NCBI RefSeq assembly: GCF_014699115.1
Contig: NZ_JACXAD010000002.1
Location: 186,001 to 250,000, forward strand
Direction of reading: 5' to 3'
DNA from: Hymenobacter montanus
Lineage (GTDB): Bacteria; Bacteroidota; Bacteroidia; Cytophagales; Hymenobacteraceae
DNA length: 64,000 nucleotides
The position numbers and the translations under genes are program-made. Below, in pieces: positions 25,610 through 35,340 of this stretch (its first letter is position 1; every line of letters begins with the position of its first letter). A model generated the notes under the pieces. That model was not told the origin of the DNA, made no database searches, and worked only from the letters and a program-made list of their open reading frames with translations.

Positions 25610-26527
25610 ATGAACAAGCCCAAAATGGTTATCGCTGGTGGCAATGGGTTCCTGGGTGCTCACCTCCGCGCTCACTTCACCCGCCTGGGGTACCGGGTGG
25701 TCGTCATCAGTCGGGGTGGGGCGGCGGGGCCCGCTAACTTCCACTGGGATGCCCGCACCCTGGGCCCCTGGGCCGCTGAGCTGGAAGGAGCGGCCATCCT
25801 CGTCAACATGGCCGGCCGCAGCGTCGACTGCCGCTACAGCGCGGCCAACAAGCGCGAAATCATCGCCAGCCGCGTGGAGAGTACCCGCGTGCTGGGCCAG
25901 GCCGTGGCCACCTGCGCTACGCCGCCGCAAGTCTGGGTCAACTCCTCCACAGCCACCATTTACGCCGACACCCGGGGCGACCAGCCCGCCAATACCGAAG
26001 CGACGGGCGTTATCGGAACAGAATTTTCGGAAGGAGTGGCCACGGCCTGGGAAGCCGCGTTCGCGGCCGGTGCCACGCCCGGCACCCGCCAGGTAGCCTT
26101 GCGCACGGCCATCGTGCTGGGGCGCGACGGCGGGGCTTTTCCGGTGATGGCCAAGCTGGCCAAGTGGGGCCTGTGCACGCCCCAGGGCAGTGGTCAGCAG
26201 TGGGTGAGCTGGCTGCACGTAGCGGATTTTTGCCGCGCCGTGGAGTTTCTGGCCACCCAAACCGACGAAGCGGGCGCCTTCAACCTGTGCGCGCCGCACC
26301 CGCTGCCGAACCGGGAGTTCAACGCGCTGCTGGGCCGTCGGCTGCGCCCGCTCGTTCGCCTGCCCCAGCCGGAATGGCTGCTGGAGATCGGGGCCTTCTT
26401 GCTGCGGACCGAAACTGAATTAATCCTCAAAAGCCGCAAGGTGTATCCGCAACGGCTGCTGGCCCTGGGCTTTGAGTTCCAACACCCCACCTGCGCGTCG
26501 GCCCTGGAAAGCCTGCTCGGCGCCTAA
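25610..26527 (+). CDS. TIGR01777-family NAD(P)-dependent epimerase/oxidoreductase
   Basis: 305 residues. The Rossmann start is MVIAGGNGFLGAHL, followed by LVNMAGRSVDCRYSAANKRE, RVESTRVLGQAV, WVNSSTATIYADT and a late LRTAIVLGRDGGAFPVMAKL. The C-terminal DUF1731-type domain ends with LLKSR-like LILKSRKVYPQRLLALGFEF. It belongs to the extended SDR proteins related to YfcH and SDR39U1, whose substrates are unknown. It is followed after 12 bases by the GbsR gene and preceded by a perfect palindrome, so the pair is probably one autoregulated operon. Confidence 0.92.
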   Translation: MNKPKMVIAGGNGFLGAHLRAHFTRLGYRVVVISRGGAAGPANFHWDARTLGPWAAELEGAAILVNMAGRSVDCRYSAANKREIIASRVESTRVLGQAVATCATPPQVWVNSSTATIYADTRGDQPANTEATGVIGTEFSEGVATAWEAAFAAGATPGTRQVALRTAIVLGRDGGAFPVMAKLAKWGLCTPQGSGQQWVSWLHVADFCRAVEFLATQTDEAGAFNLCAPHPLPNREFNALLGRRLRPLVRLPQPEWLLEIGAFLLRTETELILKSRKVYPQRLLALGFEFQHPTCASALESLLGA

Positions 26528-26539
26528 CCTACCTGCCTC

Positions 26540-27076
26540 GTGAATCCGACCGACCACATTCCGCCCGTACTCACCCTGGCCGAGGCCAAAGCGCAGTTTG
26601 TGCACACCTGGGGCGTATCCGGGGCGAACTGGGGGGTGAGCAAGACCCTGGCCCAGGTGCACGCCCTGCTGCTGGTGAGCCCCGGCGCCCTGAGCACCGA
26701 AGACCTCATGGAGCAGCTGAAAATCTCGCGCGGCAACGCGAGCATGACGGTGCGCGAGCTGCTCGATATGGGGTTGGTTTATAAGGAGCTACGCCCTGGC
26801 GAGCGCCGGGAGTACTTCATCGCCGAAAAAGACATGCTGCAGGTTACGCGCTGCATCATCCGGGTTCGTAAGCGCCGCGAGCTCGACCAGATGAAACGTT
26901 CGCTCGACCAGCTGGCTAACCTCCCCGGCGACCCGGCCGATGCGGAGTACCGTGCCTTCCACGCCACGCTCACGGATATTCAGCAGCTCGCCACGGTGTC
27001 GGACAAGCTGCTCACCCGACTCATGCAGGCCGAGCGCAGCTGGTTCTGGGACAAGTTTATCAAGCTCTTCACGTGA
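26540..27076 (+). CDS. GbsR/MarR-family transcriptional regulator
   Basis: 178 residues starting at GTG (VNPTDHIPPVLTLAEAKAQF). The winged helix-turn-helix covers residues ~25-95: GVSKTLAQVHALLLVSPGAL, STEDLMEQLKISRGNASMTV, RELLDMGLVYKEL, then the wing GERREYFIAEKDM. The C-terminal helices should dimerise. It is encoded 12 bases after the TIGR01777 gene. The palindrome at 25499 is the obvious candidate operator; this is inference. A usual MarR site is ~20 bp, so the longer palindrome could bind two dimers. Confidence 0.92.
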   Translation: MNPTDHIPPVLTLAEAKAQFVHTWGVSGANWGVSKTLAQVHALLLVSPGALSTEDLMEQLKISRGNASMTVRELLDMGLVYKELRPGERREYFIAEKDMLQVTRCIIRVRKRRELDQMKRSLDQLANLPGDPADAEYRAFHATLTDIQQLATVSDKLLTRLMQAERSWFWDKFIKLFT

Positions 27077-27545
27077 TAAAACGCACTGCCCGGCCCCGGC
27101 CATGAGCTTACGCGATAAACCAGCGAAAAAGACCCGCTCAGGTCAGCAATGCCCTGGTGGAACAGGGGCTTAGGCTGGGTAGACAGTTGCTAAACAAACG
27201 GTCCGTCGGAGTTGGTCGACGCCTCGCTCCCGACCGATTGAAACCCCATCGAAGCAGGAAAGATGCTGTGACCAGCTTCGCAGATATCCCTTTTACTACT
27301 TTTTACCAACTGACCAAAGACCCTGGCGGGGCCGGCACGGTATTGTTTTAGTGTCGGAATACCCGGGCTATCCGTGGCCATCGTGCTTTTCCCTGACGGA
27401 TTTCCATTCCCGATGCTGGTAATGGGCTTCGCGTTGGGTGAGGTAATTCTGGTAGGACTTAGTAGAGGGATGTGAATTAGAGGAACATGCCCGGCGGTCG
27501 GCTCGGCCGCTATTTTTTCAGTCCAAGTAGTTATTCTGCTGAATT
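27077..27545. other. Intergenic, no gene recognised
   Basis: About 470 bases between the GbsR gene and the membrane SRPBCC gene. A minus-strand stretch near 27360-27470 reads open (SYQNYLTQREAHYQHREWKS) but has no start and no recognised family. No clear promoter or terminator. Confidence 0.35.
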
Positions 27546-28637
27546 ATGGAGCCTTTCGCGCAACACCCCGACCCCGATCCCTCAGATCCCCGGCCCACAA
27601 CCCCACCGCCCCCCGGCGACGCTGACCCTCATGCCGTAAAATCATTTGCCTCTTGGGCAGAGCTACGCGCTAACCCCTGGGCCTGCGCCGTCCTGGCCGT
27701 TCTCGCCACCGGTTTGTTAGGCTGCGGCCTGATGTGGCTGTCGGTGGGCCTTTACGAATCGTACAGCTGGGTAGTGTTTTGCCTGTCGCCGGGCATCAGC
27801 AGTTGCTTGGCGGTCATGCTGAACCATTGGGCCCGGCCGACGGCTAGCCGGCGCCTCTGGTCCGTGGCAGGGGCTGTAGTGGGGGTGATGGCCGTCGCAG
27901 TGTCGCTGCTCCTGCTGCTCGCCTCCGGGGGCGAGGGCGTAATCTGCGTGCTGATGGCGTTGCCCTTTGCTATTGTTATCGCCCTGCTCGGGGCGATGCT
28001 TGGTGAAGTACTGGTGAGCGCGGCCGGCCCCACACGTCCGCTGCCCATGCTCATGATCGTGCTGCTCTACCCGGCGGCCCAGGAATACGAGGTGCGCCAC
28101 CCCGAGCCGGCCGCGCCCCGGCGGGTAACCACCCAGCTCACCGTAAATGCCCCGCCCGCCGCTGTGTGGGCCGCCCTGCTGCAGCCGGTGGACTATCCGG
28201 CCGCCACGGGCTGGTTTCGGGCGGGGGTGGTATACCCGACCCGCACCGCCTTTGCCCTGGATACCGCCACGGGTCGGCCCACGCTGGTGTGTAATTACTC
28301 GCAGGGCAGGGCCCGCCTGCCGGTGGTGGACTGGCAGCCGGGCCGCTCGCTCACGTTTGCCGTACCCGCGCCCGACATGCCGGCGCCCATGCGCGAGCTG
28401 AGCCCGTACCCACAGATTCACGCGCCGCACTTGCACGGGTACTTTCAGGTCGACAGCGGCACGTTCCGGCTGCGGCCCCTGCCGGGTGGCCGCACGCTGT
28501 TGGAGGCCCGCACGGTGTATCGCCACGCCATTGGGCCCCGCGCTTACTGGGAGCTATGGTCGGATTACCTGCTCGATGCCATGCACACCCGGGTGCTGGC
28601 TACCCTGAAAGCTAAAGCCGAAAACGCGCATGACTAG
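27546..28637 (+). CDS. Membrane protein with C-terminal SRPBCC domain
   Basis: 363 residues. A proline-rich cytoplasmic head (residues 1-40) is followed by four hydrophobic segments (about 45-70, 75-95, 104-126, 130-155) and a fifth shorter one near 168. A soluble SRPBCC/START-like domain covers ~185-355: TTQLTVNAPPAAVWAALLQP at its start, VVDWQPGRSLTF in the middle and GRTLLEARTVYRHAIGP near the end. Such domains bind hydrophobic ligands or change their chemistry. The stop overlaps the start of the methyltransferase gene by eight bases, so the two are translationally coupled and may act on the same lipid-like molecule. Confidence 0.85.
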   Translation: MEPFAQHPDPDPSDPRPTTPPPPGDADPHAVKSFASWAELRANPWACAVLAVLATGLLGCGLMWLSVGLYESYSWVVFCLSPGISSCLAVMLNHWARPTASRRLWSVAGAVVGVMAVAVSLLLLLASGGEGVICVLMALPFAIVIALLGAMLGEVLVSAAGPTRPLPMLMIVLLYPAAQEYEVRHPEPAAPRRVTTQLTVNAPPAAVWAALLQPVDYPAATGWFRAGVVYPTRTAFALDTATGRPTLVCNYSQGRARLPVVDWQPGRSLTFAVPAPDMPAPMRELSPYPQIHAPHLHGYFQVDSGTFRLRPLPGGRTLLEARTVYRHAIGPRAYWELWSDYLLDAMHTRVLATLKAKAENAHD

Positions 28638-29364
28638 CCCGGTAACCGCGGCCCCGGCGCCGCCCCGCTACCAGCCGGCGCAAGTACGGGCGTTGTTTGA
28701 TGCGATGGCCCTCACCTACGGCTGGGGTGGGTGGCTCTCGGGGGGCTTGCTCAAACGCTGGCGCCGCCGGCTGGCCCAGGCCCTGCGCGGGCCCGCCACC
28801 GGCCCCGTTTGGGTAGTGGACCTGATGGCCGGCGGGGCCGACCTCTGGCCCGCGCTACACCAGCGGTTCGGTCCCCGCCTGCGCTTGGCCGCCGTCGATT
28901 TTTCGGCGCCCATGCTGGCCCGGGCCGCCGCCCACGGCGCCGGTGGGCAACTGGACCTGTACCACGCCGATGCGCTGGCTACGCCGCTCCCGGCCGGCCA
29001 GGCCACGGTGGTTACCTGCGCGTTTGGCCTGAAAACCCTGTTGCCGGCCCAATACCCGGCCCTGACCGCCGAGGCGGCCCGTCTGCTGCGGCCCGGCGGC
29101 GAAGTCGCCCTGGTAGAGTTCGTGCTGCCCGACTCCGGTTGGCGGCGCCGGCTTGCTCAGCAGTACATGGCCCTGCTGATGCCCCTGCTGGGCTGGCTGC
29201 AGCCCGCGGCCCGCGTCCACGCCGAACTGCCCCTCTACGCCAGCGCGGGCCCTGATTGGCCGGCACTAGGGCGGGCGTTGCGGCAGATGGGCTTCCGGCA
29301 AGTGCGGCAGCGGCGCCTGTGGCCCGGCTACGCGGTGCTGATAACGGCTGTCAAACCCGGATAA
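28630..29364 (+). CDS. Class I SAM-dependent methyltransferase (UbiE-like)
   Basis: 244 residues. After YQPAQVRALFDAMALTYGWG comes motif I VWVVDLMAGGADLWPAL, an acidic loop LRLAAVDFSAPMLARA, post-I DLYHADALATPLPAGQATVV and motif III LLRPGGEVALVEFVLPDSGW. This order resembles UbiE/MenG quinone and lipid methyltransferases. The glycine motif is unusual (LMAGGAD instead of LGxGxG). It overlaps the SRPBCC gene by eight bases. It is probably not the housekeeping menaquinone enzyme, because neither partner suggests that pathway; the substrate is unknown. Confidence 0.85.
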   Translation: MTSPVTAAPAPPRYQPAQVRALFDAMALTYGWGGWLSGGLLKRWRRRLAQALRGPATGPVWVVDLMAGGADLWPALHQRFGPRLRLAAVDFSAPMLARAAAHGAGGQLDLYHADALATPLPAGQATVVTCAFGLKTLLPAQYPALTAEAARLLRPGGEVALVEFVLPDSGWRRRLAQQYMALLMPLLGWLQPAARVHAELPLYASAGPDWPALGRALRQMGFRQVRQRRLWPGYAVLITAVKPG

Positions 29365-29723
29365 TGAATTAATTAACCGATGATTACACCACGCGAGGTA
29401 CTTTCCTACTGGTTCCGGCGGCCCTGTGGGACTGGTCGTAGGCGATGTCTGGGGCGTTGAGTTGCCATCTCGCCCGACCCGAGCGAGGTGCCGTTCCCGG
29501 CCGAGGTCAGGCGGTTGCGGGGGCCTCGCAACCGGTCTCGTTAGGGGGCAGGGCCAGAGTGAAGGCTCCGAAGTGAGGGCTCCGACCATCCCGCAACCGA
29601 CTTGGGGTTTGAGGTTAGGCCACGTACAGTTCATCAAACGAATACTTGATTAAAAGCATAAAAGCAGGGCCAGCGTTTTTCCGGCTCTGCGCGTGCTTTC
29701 GTTAGGCAGCTCTAGACCGCATG
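29365..29723. other. Intergenic, no gene recognised
   Basis: Between the methyltransferase and the terminator of the convergent protease gene. Open frames here have no family pattern and look like chance in GC-rich DNA. Confidence 0.4.
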
Positions 29724-29754
29724 AAAAAGCTCCCGGTTTCGCAGGAGCCTTTTC
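29724..29754 (-). terminator. Intrinsic terminator of the M43 protease gene
   Basis: On the minus strand GGCTCC and GGGAGC pair around the loop TGCGAAACC, followed by TTTTTC. It lies 35 bases past the stop of the protease gene. Confidence 0.7.
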
Positions 29755-29788
29755 GTTTGGGCCAACCCGTAACAATCCCGGGTGTTCC

Positions 29789-31480
29789 TTACTCGGTTTG
29801 GATGGCCAGGCGTTGCACGAAGTGTTGTCCGGCGTTGGTGGTTTCCACTACGTACAGGCCCGGCTTCGACAGTTGCTGCTGCAGCCGGTAGGTGGTGTGC
29901 CAACCGGCGGCGTCGCGTCGTTGCCCAAGCTGCTCCAAAGCCACTGCTTGCCCTTGGCTATTGCGCACGGTGGGCGGCTCGGCGGGCAGAGCCGGGGAGA
30001 GGAGGGTAAACCCGGTGGCCGGGGCCGGGTTGGGGTAGATCTGCAGCCCGGTGGTGGCCGGGGCCGGGCCTACCTCCGCCGCCTCCCGGAGTTCGGTACT
30101 GAAATACTTGGTCATCGCGTTGCTGCCGCAGCTATTCGTTACGGTGAGGGTGACGGCGTACCGGCTATTGGGCTGGAGGAACAAGCCATTGAGGCACACT
30201 TTGCCTACCATTCCGCTGCCCGACCCAAGTACCCCTGGGCCCACGGGCTCGTTAAGGCTGTCGACCGGCGTAAGCGAATACTGGTAGCTGGTTTCGGCAA
30301 AGCTGCCGCGGCCGTCCAGCACCACGGGGCAAAACAACTGGGCCTTTGGGCCGATGGGCACGTATTCCGGCATGGTAAAGAAGGCGTTGGGCGGCTGACA
30401 GCCCCCGCAGCTATAGTAGTCGTAGTAGTCGCCAATCAAATTCTCCAGGGCCGTGCTGATTTGGCACGGGGTCATGGCGAGGTGCTGCCCGTAGTCCATC
30501 AAGTTATTACCTTCGTCGGGCCTGATCCCCCCGGGCGTATCGGCACAGTTGTCGCCCGAGAACGGGTGGGCCAGGTTGAGCAGGTGTCCAAGCTCGTGGT
30601 TTAGCGCCGCGCCAAAGCTCCACGCTACATCCGGGTCAACCCCGTTGTTGCGCGCCCGGCTGATGAGGTGCACCCGCCAGATATTGCCTAGCTTGATCCA
30701 GTTGTTGTTGATTCTAAAGCCGAGGGCGGCGGCCCCGCCTGTGTTGTAAATCCAACGGGGGGAATCCGGGGTAATGGACGGCTTGGTTACCTGACCCATC
30801 AGAAAGACGTTAATCTCATTGGTTTTGTTTATGCCAAACTGGTTAAACTGGGCCGGATTTAGCACCCCGTCCGGGTATTGGTACCAGTCTTCCGGGTTAT
30901 ATCTATACAGGCTGTCGTCGCGGTGGAAGTACACCCCGCCCAGCACGTAGTTCAGTGGCTTGGGCAGATTGGGCGTGGTATTGCCCACCGGCAGCTGCAT
31001 TGGGGGGTTAATCCCCATTTGCGCAATGGCTGCCGCGACGATGTCCTCGGCAAACTGGTAGCCGTTGTAGCGGGCCTCGGGCGCCAGATAGGGCAGGGGC
31101 TGCCCAACCGGACCATTGCCAGTGGTTTCCAGCCATTGGCTGCCGCTTTGCCAGTCGGCCGCGGTGGCACTGCCACCGTCATTTTCTTCGTTGAAGTTGC
31201 CCGTCCCGGAGCCGTTGAGCAGGTAGTGAATGTTAATTTTAATGAAGTACGGTGGGGCGCACGCCGGTAAGACGAGGTCCGGCGCGGGGCGCGATGGGGC
31301 GGGGTTCTTCCAGTGGGCCCCGGGGGTGGGCGCTAGAGCCCCAATGCACTCGTACGGAAGAGCGGGTTGGGACTGGGCCCGGACCGGCGAGCAACCGCCC
31401 CATGAAAGGGCCGTCAGGGCGAGCGAATAGAACAGTTGTTTGGTAGACAAAAGGGCTGTCCTACAAAGGAAAGGAGACAT
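29789..31480 (-). CDS. Secreted M43-type zinc metalloprotease with T9SS domain
   Basis: 563 residues with a signal region ending PVRAQ (about residue 36). The catalytic site is HELGHLLNLAH near residue 294, the extended HExxHxxGxxH form with Leu-Asn replacing the usual Gly position; FSGDNCADTPG follows, as in pappalysin-like (M43) proteases. The Met-turn is expected at NLMDYGQHLAMT. A PKD-like region (VVLDGRGSFAETSYQYSLTP) comes next, and a T9SS sorting domain ends the protein (LQIYPNPAPATGFTLLSP to RLAIQTE). It should be secreted through the outer membrane to degrade protein. Start assigned to the ATG at 31480. Confidence 0.88.
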   Translation of the reverse strand: MSPFLCRTALLSTKQLFYSLALTALSWGGCSPVRAQSQPALPYECIGALAPTPGAHWKNPAPSRPAPDLVLPACAPPYFIKINIHYLLNGSGTGNFNEENDGGSATAADWQSGSQWLETTGNGPVGQPLPYLAPEARYNGYQFAEDIVAAAIAQMGINPPMQLPVGNTTPNLPKPLNYVLGGVYFHRDDSLYRYNPEDWYQYPDGVLNPAQFNQFGINKTNEINVFLMGQVTKPSITPDSPRWIYNTGGAAALGFRINNNWIKLGNIWRVHLISRARNNGVDPDVAWSFGAALNHELGHLLNLAHPFSGDNCADTPGGIRPDEGNNLMDYGQHLAMTPCQISTALENLIGDYYDYYSCGGCQPPNAFFTMPEYVPIGPKAQLFCPVVLDGRGSFAETSYQYSLTPVDSLNEPVGPGVLGSGSGMVGKVCLNGLFLQPNSRYAVTLTVTNSCGSNAMTKYFSTELREAAEVGPAPATTGLQIYPNPAPATGFTLLSPALPAEPPTVRNSQGQAVALEQLGQRRDAAGWHTTYRLQQQLSKPGLYVVETTNAGQHFVQRLAIQTE

Positions 31481-32283
31481 CTGGTAGAAAAATTTGGGTA
31501 AGAAGTTCGTTTGCTGGGTTACTAGGGTGTTCGGGTTAGCGCTGTTGCATGGGAAAGAGGGAAAAGAGGGTGAAAATGAGCTGCATACGGACGCGAACTA
31601 GCCGCCAGGACCAGCGCGCCTCCCTGGCAGAAAACAAAAAGGGCCATTGACGGCTCGAATCAGCTGCCCCGGAATAATGCAAAGAGGGGTATCGAGGCCA
31701 GGTACCCTGTCAGGTGGGAACCGCGCGGCCCCGGGCAGGATGCGCAGATGAATCCTGACCTCCACGCAACCGGAGGCGGCGACAGGGGAACGGGTAGACC
31801 GTATACCATAGGGAGCCAGTATGGACATAAGGTGAGCAGTATAGAGTGCGTACCATCATATCCTACTACTATTTACCTACCTTAAAGTTCTTCTTTCAGG
31901 TGATAAACTTTCCCACGAACTAAGCCATTGAGCAGGGCAGTAGCGAACAGAGTATCCTGGAGGGAACTGCCAGTCTGGGCCGAACGGAGTAGGCGCCTTG
32001 CTCTTGTCATGAAGCTCACTTCATCAACCCGACAACCAGCGCCACGACCAAGCCCCCTTCGTGCGGAAGCACTACGCCAGGCTCCGCAAAGCACTGCGGC
32101 GCTGGCGGCCGCTCGTGCCCTAAACCTCAACCCGAAGCGGTTCTACCGCGGGCAGTAGGAAGCCCAAACCCCGGTCGTGGCCCCACTAGCAGCGGCCCTG
32201 AATTGGAAACCGAGCTGAGCCACGCCCCAAGGCCCGCTGCCAGCCGTAGGCTACCCATACCTTCGTCCAATAAGCTTGCTCAC
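31481..32283. other. Intergenic, possible decayed sequence
   Basis: About 800 bases without a convincing gene. A minus-strand tail ending near 31885 (SLQDTLFATALLNGLVRGKV, then YHLKEEL and a stop) and a plus-strand piece near 32060 (FVRKHYARLRKALRRWRPLV, then P and a stop) read like protein but match nothing I know. Confidence 0.35.
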
Positions 32284-32316
32284 AAAAAAGCCCCGGGCCA
32301 TCAAGGCGCCGGGGCA
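32284..32316 (-). terminator. Intrinsic terminator of the 32340 gene
   Basis: On the minus strand GCCCCGGCG pairs with the GGGGC end of GGCCCGGGGC and is followed by TTTTTTG, 24 bases past the stop of the gene at 32340. Confidence 0.75.
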
Positions 32317-32339
32317 TTGTGTGGTCAAAGAAAAAAACG

Positions 32340-32831
32340 CTATTTGAACTTGCGGTGCACCGCCTTAAGGTCGTGCTTGATTTGTTTCTGAGCGGTTTTG
32401 CGGTAGGCCTTGAGCCGCTGCTTGCGGGCCACTACAATTACCTTGGCATTGCTGAGATTAGTAGTCGATTTTGTGATGGAGGAGTTTAGGATTAGCGTTT
32501 CATCGGCGTAGCCGGCGTAGGTCACCCGGGCTCGCAACGGCCCCGAGTGAGCGGGTACCACAAACTCAAACTCGCCGGCGGCGTTGGTCACCGCCATCTG
32601 CTTCGTGCTGGTCAGGATGACCACCGCCCCGGGTAAGGGGCCGGACGGATTGGTGATTTTGCCCGACAACACCATGCGTCCTTCCCCCCGGGGCGAAGGG
32701 CCCCGACTGCTTTTGTCGGATTGATCGGCCAATGCTTTGGTATAGGCAGCCTGGGCCGGAACCTTGCCCGCAAGAAATGACAATAAGAAAACCAAAAATA
32801 ATGTACAAGCGGGGGAGGAGAAGAAACGCAT
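32340..32831 (-). CDS. Secreted carboxypeptidase-regulatory-like (CnaB-type) domain protein
   Basis: 163 residues. The signal peptide ends PAQA near residue 28. After a polar linker (SSRGPSPRGEGR) comes one beta-sandwich of the carboxypeptidase-regulatory type: VLSGKITNPSGPLPGAVVIL, TSTKQMAVTNAAGEFEFVVP, RARVTYAGYADETLIL. The C-terminus is strongly basic (KQRLKAYRKTAQKQIKHDLK). In Bacteroidota such domains usually head TonB-dependent receptors; here it stands alone. The linker DNA (CCTTCCCCCCGGGGCGAAGG) is palindromic and may be another small in-frame repeat. Confidence 0.75.
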   Translation of the reverse strand: MRFFSSPACTLFLVFLLSFLAGKVPAQAAYTKALADQSDKSSRGPSPRGEGRMVLSGKITNPSGPLPGAVVILTSTKQMAVTNAAGEFEFVVPAHSGPLRARVTYAGYADETLILNSSITKSTTNLSNAKVIVVARKQRLKAYRKTAQKQIKHDLKAVHRKFK

Positions 32832-32881
32832 AACTATTGTCGGTATTAGATTTGTCTTGTTTAACAGGGCGAATGTACATA

Positions 32882-33124
32882 CTATATCTCTGAAATTCTA
32901 CTCCCTAGCTTAATTATTCTACTAACAATTGCGAACAAGGCTTGGCGCTGGGTGAGCGGCTGATTTTGCCGCTGCGAGGACTCCAATAACCGGCTGAAGC
33001 GTCCAATCCTGGAGCTTCCGAAGCTAGCCGTTTTCGCTGCTGTTTTCCTTCGCGGCGGTTGGCCAACCTCGAATTGAAATTGCTTAAAAAGCAGCTCGGC
33101 GGTTTGTTTTAGTCTTTCGACCAT
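32882..33124 (-). CDS. Possible small hypothetical protein
   Basis: 80 residues (MVERLKQTAELLFKQFQFEV to IIKLGSRISEI). The helical, amphipathic pattern with several Gln and Arg is protein-like, and the composition is moderate GC, so it is not simply a shadow. No domain, no neighbour in an operon. It could also be a decayed fragment. Confidence 0.35.
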   Translation of the reverse strand: MVERLKQTAELLFKQFQFEVGQPPRRKTAAKTASFGSSRIGRFSRLLESSQRQNQPLTQRQALFAIVSRIIKLGSRISEI

Positions 33125-33467
33125 TTCCCTAACCTTGCCAGCCCTGCCCCCGTGAGCAACGACGAACCAAGTAAGGCTATAATCCCGCTGGAGGGCTGAT
33201 ATGCCAAGCGGAATATCGGTTCTCGGCCTTGGGCTTTCCCCAGGATGCGGCTACCATCTGCCGAATGCGTAGGTCAGACCGGCGCTCGGCTGCGGTAGTA
33301 GCCGGCAAAAGCCACTTGGACCGGGGAGCGTTCAACCACCGTTTACCCTTTCGGCTGCGCATACCGGCCCGCGATGCTGATATTTGCTACCAGCCTGAGC
33401 TGCGGGTGGCCGCGTATCCTGAAAAGCCAGCCATGCTAGGGCAATCTTCCACGCTATTTCTACCTTC
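33125..33467. other. Intergenic, no gene recognised
   Basis: About 340 bases between the small hypothetical and the SBBP-repeat gene, with no clear element. The last ~30 bases should carry the leader of the SBBP gene. Confidence 0.35.
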
Positions 33468-35219
33468 ATGAAAACATGCTTACTCGCTGGTCTCCTCACC
33501 AGCGCGGCGCTACGGCCAGCCCAGGCCCAGACGTTTCAATGGAACCAGCCGGCGGGCGGCCCGGCGGCCGACGAAGGCCGCAGCGTGGCCGTTGATGGCG
33601 CGGGAAATGCTTACGTAGCCGGTCTGTTCCGGGGCACGGCCACGTTCGGGCCCACCGATATGGGGCAGGTTACGCTCACAAGCACGGCTCCCGCCTCGGG
33701 CACCGCCCCCACCGCCGACGTATTCCTGGCTAAGTATGCGCCCTCCGGCGCGCTGCTGTGGGCGCACCGCGGTGGAGGGCCCGGCAACGAAGAGGCCGGC
33801 GGCGTCGCCCTCGACCCCCAGGGCGGGGCTTACGTCATCGGCTCCTTCTCCGGCGCGGCCAGCTTTGGGTCGACGGGGCCGAGTACCGTGCCCGTGCTGA
33901 CCAGCGCCGGCGCCGACGACATTTTTCTGGTGAAGTACGATGCGGCGGGCACCCTGCTTTGGGGCGTAAGCATTGGTAGTGCCAGCACCTCGGCCGAAAG
34001 TGGCTACGCCGTGGCCACCGATTCGGTGGGTAACGCCTACATCACCGGTGAGTTTCGGGATACGCCCACCCTGGGGGGCGGCAGCGCGACCCTCACCAGT
34101 GCGGGCAACACCGACGTGCTCATTGCCAAGTATAGCCCGGCCGGCTCGCTGCTCTGGGCCCGACGCGGCGGCGCGACGGAGGCGGACGTCGGGCGCGCCA
34201 TTGCCGTGGACCGCGCCGGAGCCTGCCTGGTCACGGGGTCGTTTCGGGGCCGGGCCACGTTTGACGGCGCGGCTGGCCGCCCCCCGCTCATCGTGCGGGC
34301 CGGCTCCACCTCGGCCGACGTGTTCGTGGTGAAGTACGATGCCGAGGGCACGCCGCTCTGGGGCCGTGTGGGCTACGGGCCGGGCATAAAAATCGGCCGT
34401 GGCATCTGCACCGACCGGCGCAAGGACATCTACCTAATGACGTACTTCAACGACGCGTTGACCCTCCGCAGCACGCCCACCGACTCGGTGCAATTGACAA
34501 CTACGGCCGGCAACCGCGACGTCGTAGTAGTAAAATATTCGCCCCAGGGCACCATTCAGTGGACGCGCCCGGCTGGTGGGCCGGGCCTTGACACGGGCAT
34601 CAACATCGCGGCCGACAACCAGAACAACATCTACGCGCTTAGCTACTTCCAGGCAACCATCAGCTTCCCGGCCGGCACGCCCACCGGCCCGGCGCAGAGC
34701 GCGACTTCGGCCGGCTCCTCCGATGCCATCATCGCCTCGTACTCGGCGGCTGGCGCCCTGCGTTGGATCCGCCGCCTCGGCGGCCCCGCTGACGACCTGT
34801 GCTACGGCGTGGCGCCCGATAATGCTGGCAACGTGCTACTGACGGGCTACTTCACCGGTGGGCCCTTCACCGCCGACGGCAGTCTGCCGCTGTTCACGCA
34901 GCCCAGCAACGTCCGCGATATTTTCGTGGCCCGGCTCCAGAACACCATCACCAGCACCCGCCGCGCCGAGCTGGCTGCCAACCTGCGTGCCTGGCCCAAT
35001 CCTACCACCGATGGGCTCCACCTGCGCCTGGCCTCGCGCCGCCCCGCCACCGCCACGCTGCTCGACGCGCTGGGCCGCCCGCTGCGTACCGTTTCGCTCA
35101 TCCCCGACGGCTCTGGCCAACGCGCGGAAGTGCCCCTAGCTACTCAGCCGCCGGGACTTTACCTGGTGCGCATCGACAGCGAAGGTGCCTCCGCCACGGT
35201 GCGCGTAACCAAGCAGTAG
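33468..35219 (+). CDS. Secreted SBBP-type beta-propeller protein with T9SS domain
   Basis: 583 residues. Signal peptide MKTCLLAGLLTSAAL to PAQAQ. About eight repeats follow, each reading roughly 'LWARxGGGxxxDxGxAxAVDxxGNAYVTGxFxGxATFG', for example VAVDGAGNAYVAGLFRGTAT and ALDPQGGAYVIGSFSGAASF, with VFLAKYAPSGALLWA-like strands between. This is the SBBP (seven-bladed propeller-like) repeat. The end (LRAWPNPTTDGLHLRLASRR to TVRVTKQ) is a T9SS sorting domain. It should be displayed or released at the surface; the ligand is unknown. It is GC-rich like the core genes. Confidence 0.87.
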   Translation: MKTCLLAGLLTSAALRPAQAQTFQWNQPAGGPAADEGRSVAVDGAGNAYVAGLFRGTATFGPTDMGQVTLTSTAPASGTAPTADVFLAKYAPSGALLWAHRGGGPGNEEAGGVALDPQGGAYVIGSFSGAASFGSTGPSTVPVLTSAGADDIFLVKYDAAGTLLWGVSIGSASTSAESGYAVATDSVGNAYITGEFRDTPTLGGGSATLTSAGNTDVLIAKYSPAGSLLWARRGGATEADVGRAIAVDRAGACLVTGSFRGRATFDGAAGRPPLIVRAGSTSADVFVVKYDAEGTPLWGRVGYGPGIKIGRGICTDRRKDIYLMTYFNDALTLRSTPTDSVQLTTTAGNRDVVVVKYSPQGTIQWTRPAGGPGLDTGINIAADNQNNIYALSYFQATISFPAGTPTGPAQSATSAGSSDAIIASYSAAGALRWIRRLGGPADDLCYGVAPDNAGNVLLTGYFTGGPFTADGSLPLFTQPSNVRDIFVARLQNTITSTRRAELAANLRAWPNPTTDGLHLRLASRRPATATLLDALGRPLRTVSLIPDGSGQRAEVPLATQPPGLYLVRIDSEGASATVRVTKQ

Positions 35220-35340
35220 CCTGGATTTGCTAACGTCGGTCGGGACGGGCCATTGTGCCGAGTTTGGCGACTAGTGCAGTTTTTGGGTTCGTGGACACCT
35301 GCTCTTACTTCTCCGCACTGTAGTTTGTAGCACTCCCCCC

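Noticed and set aside
29693..30604. 303-codon plus-strand frame opposite the M43 protease
   Set aside because: The minus strand carries signal peptide, HExxH site and sorting domain; the plus frame runs through the terminator and has no motif.
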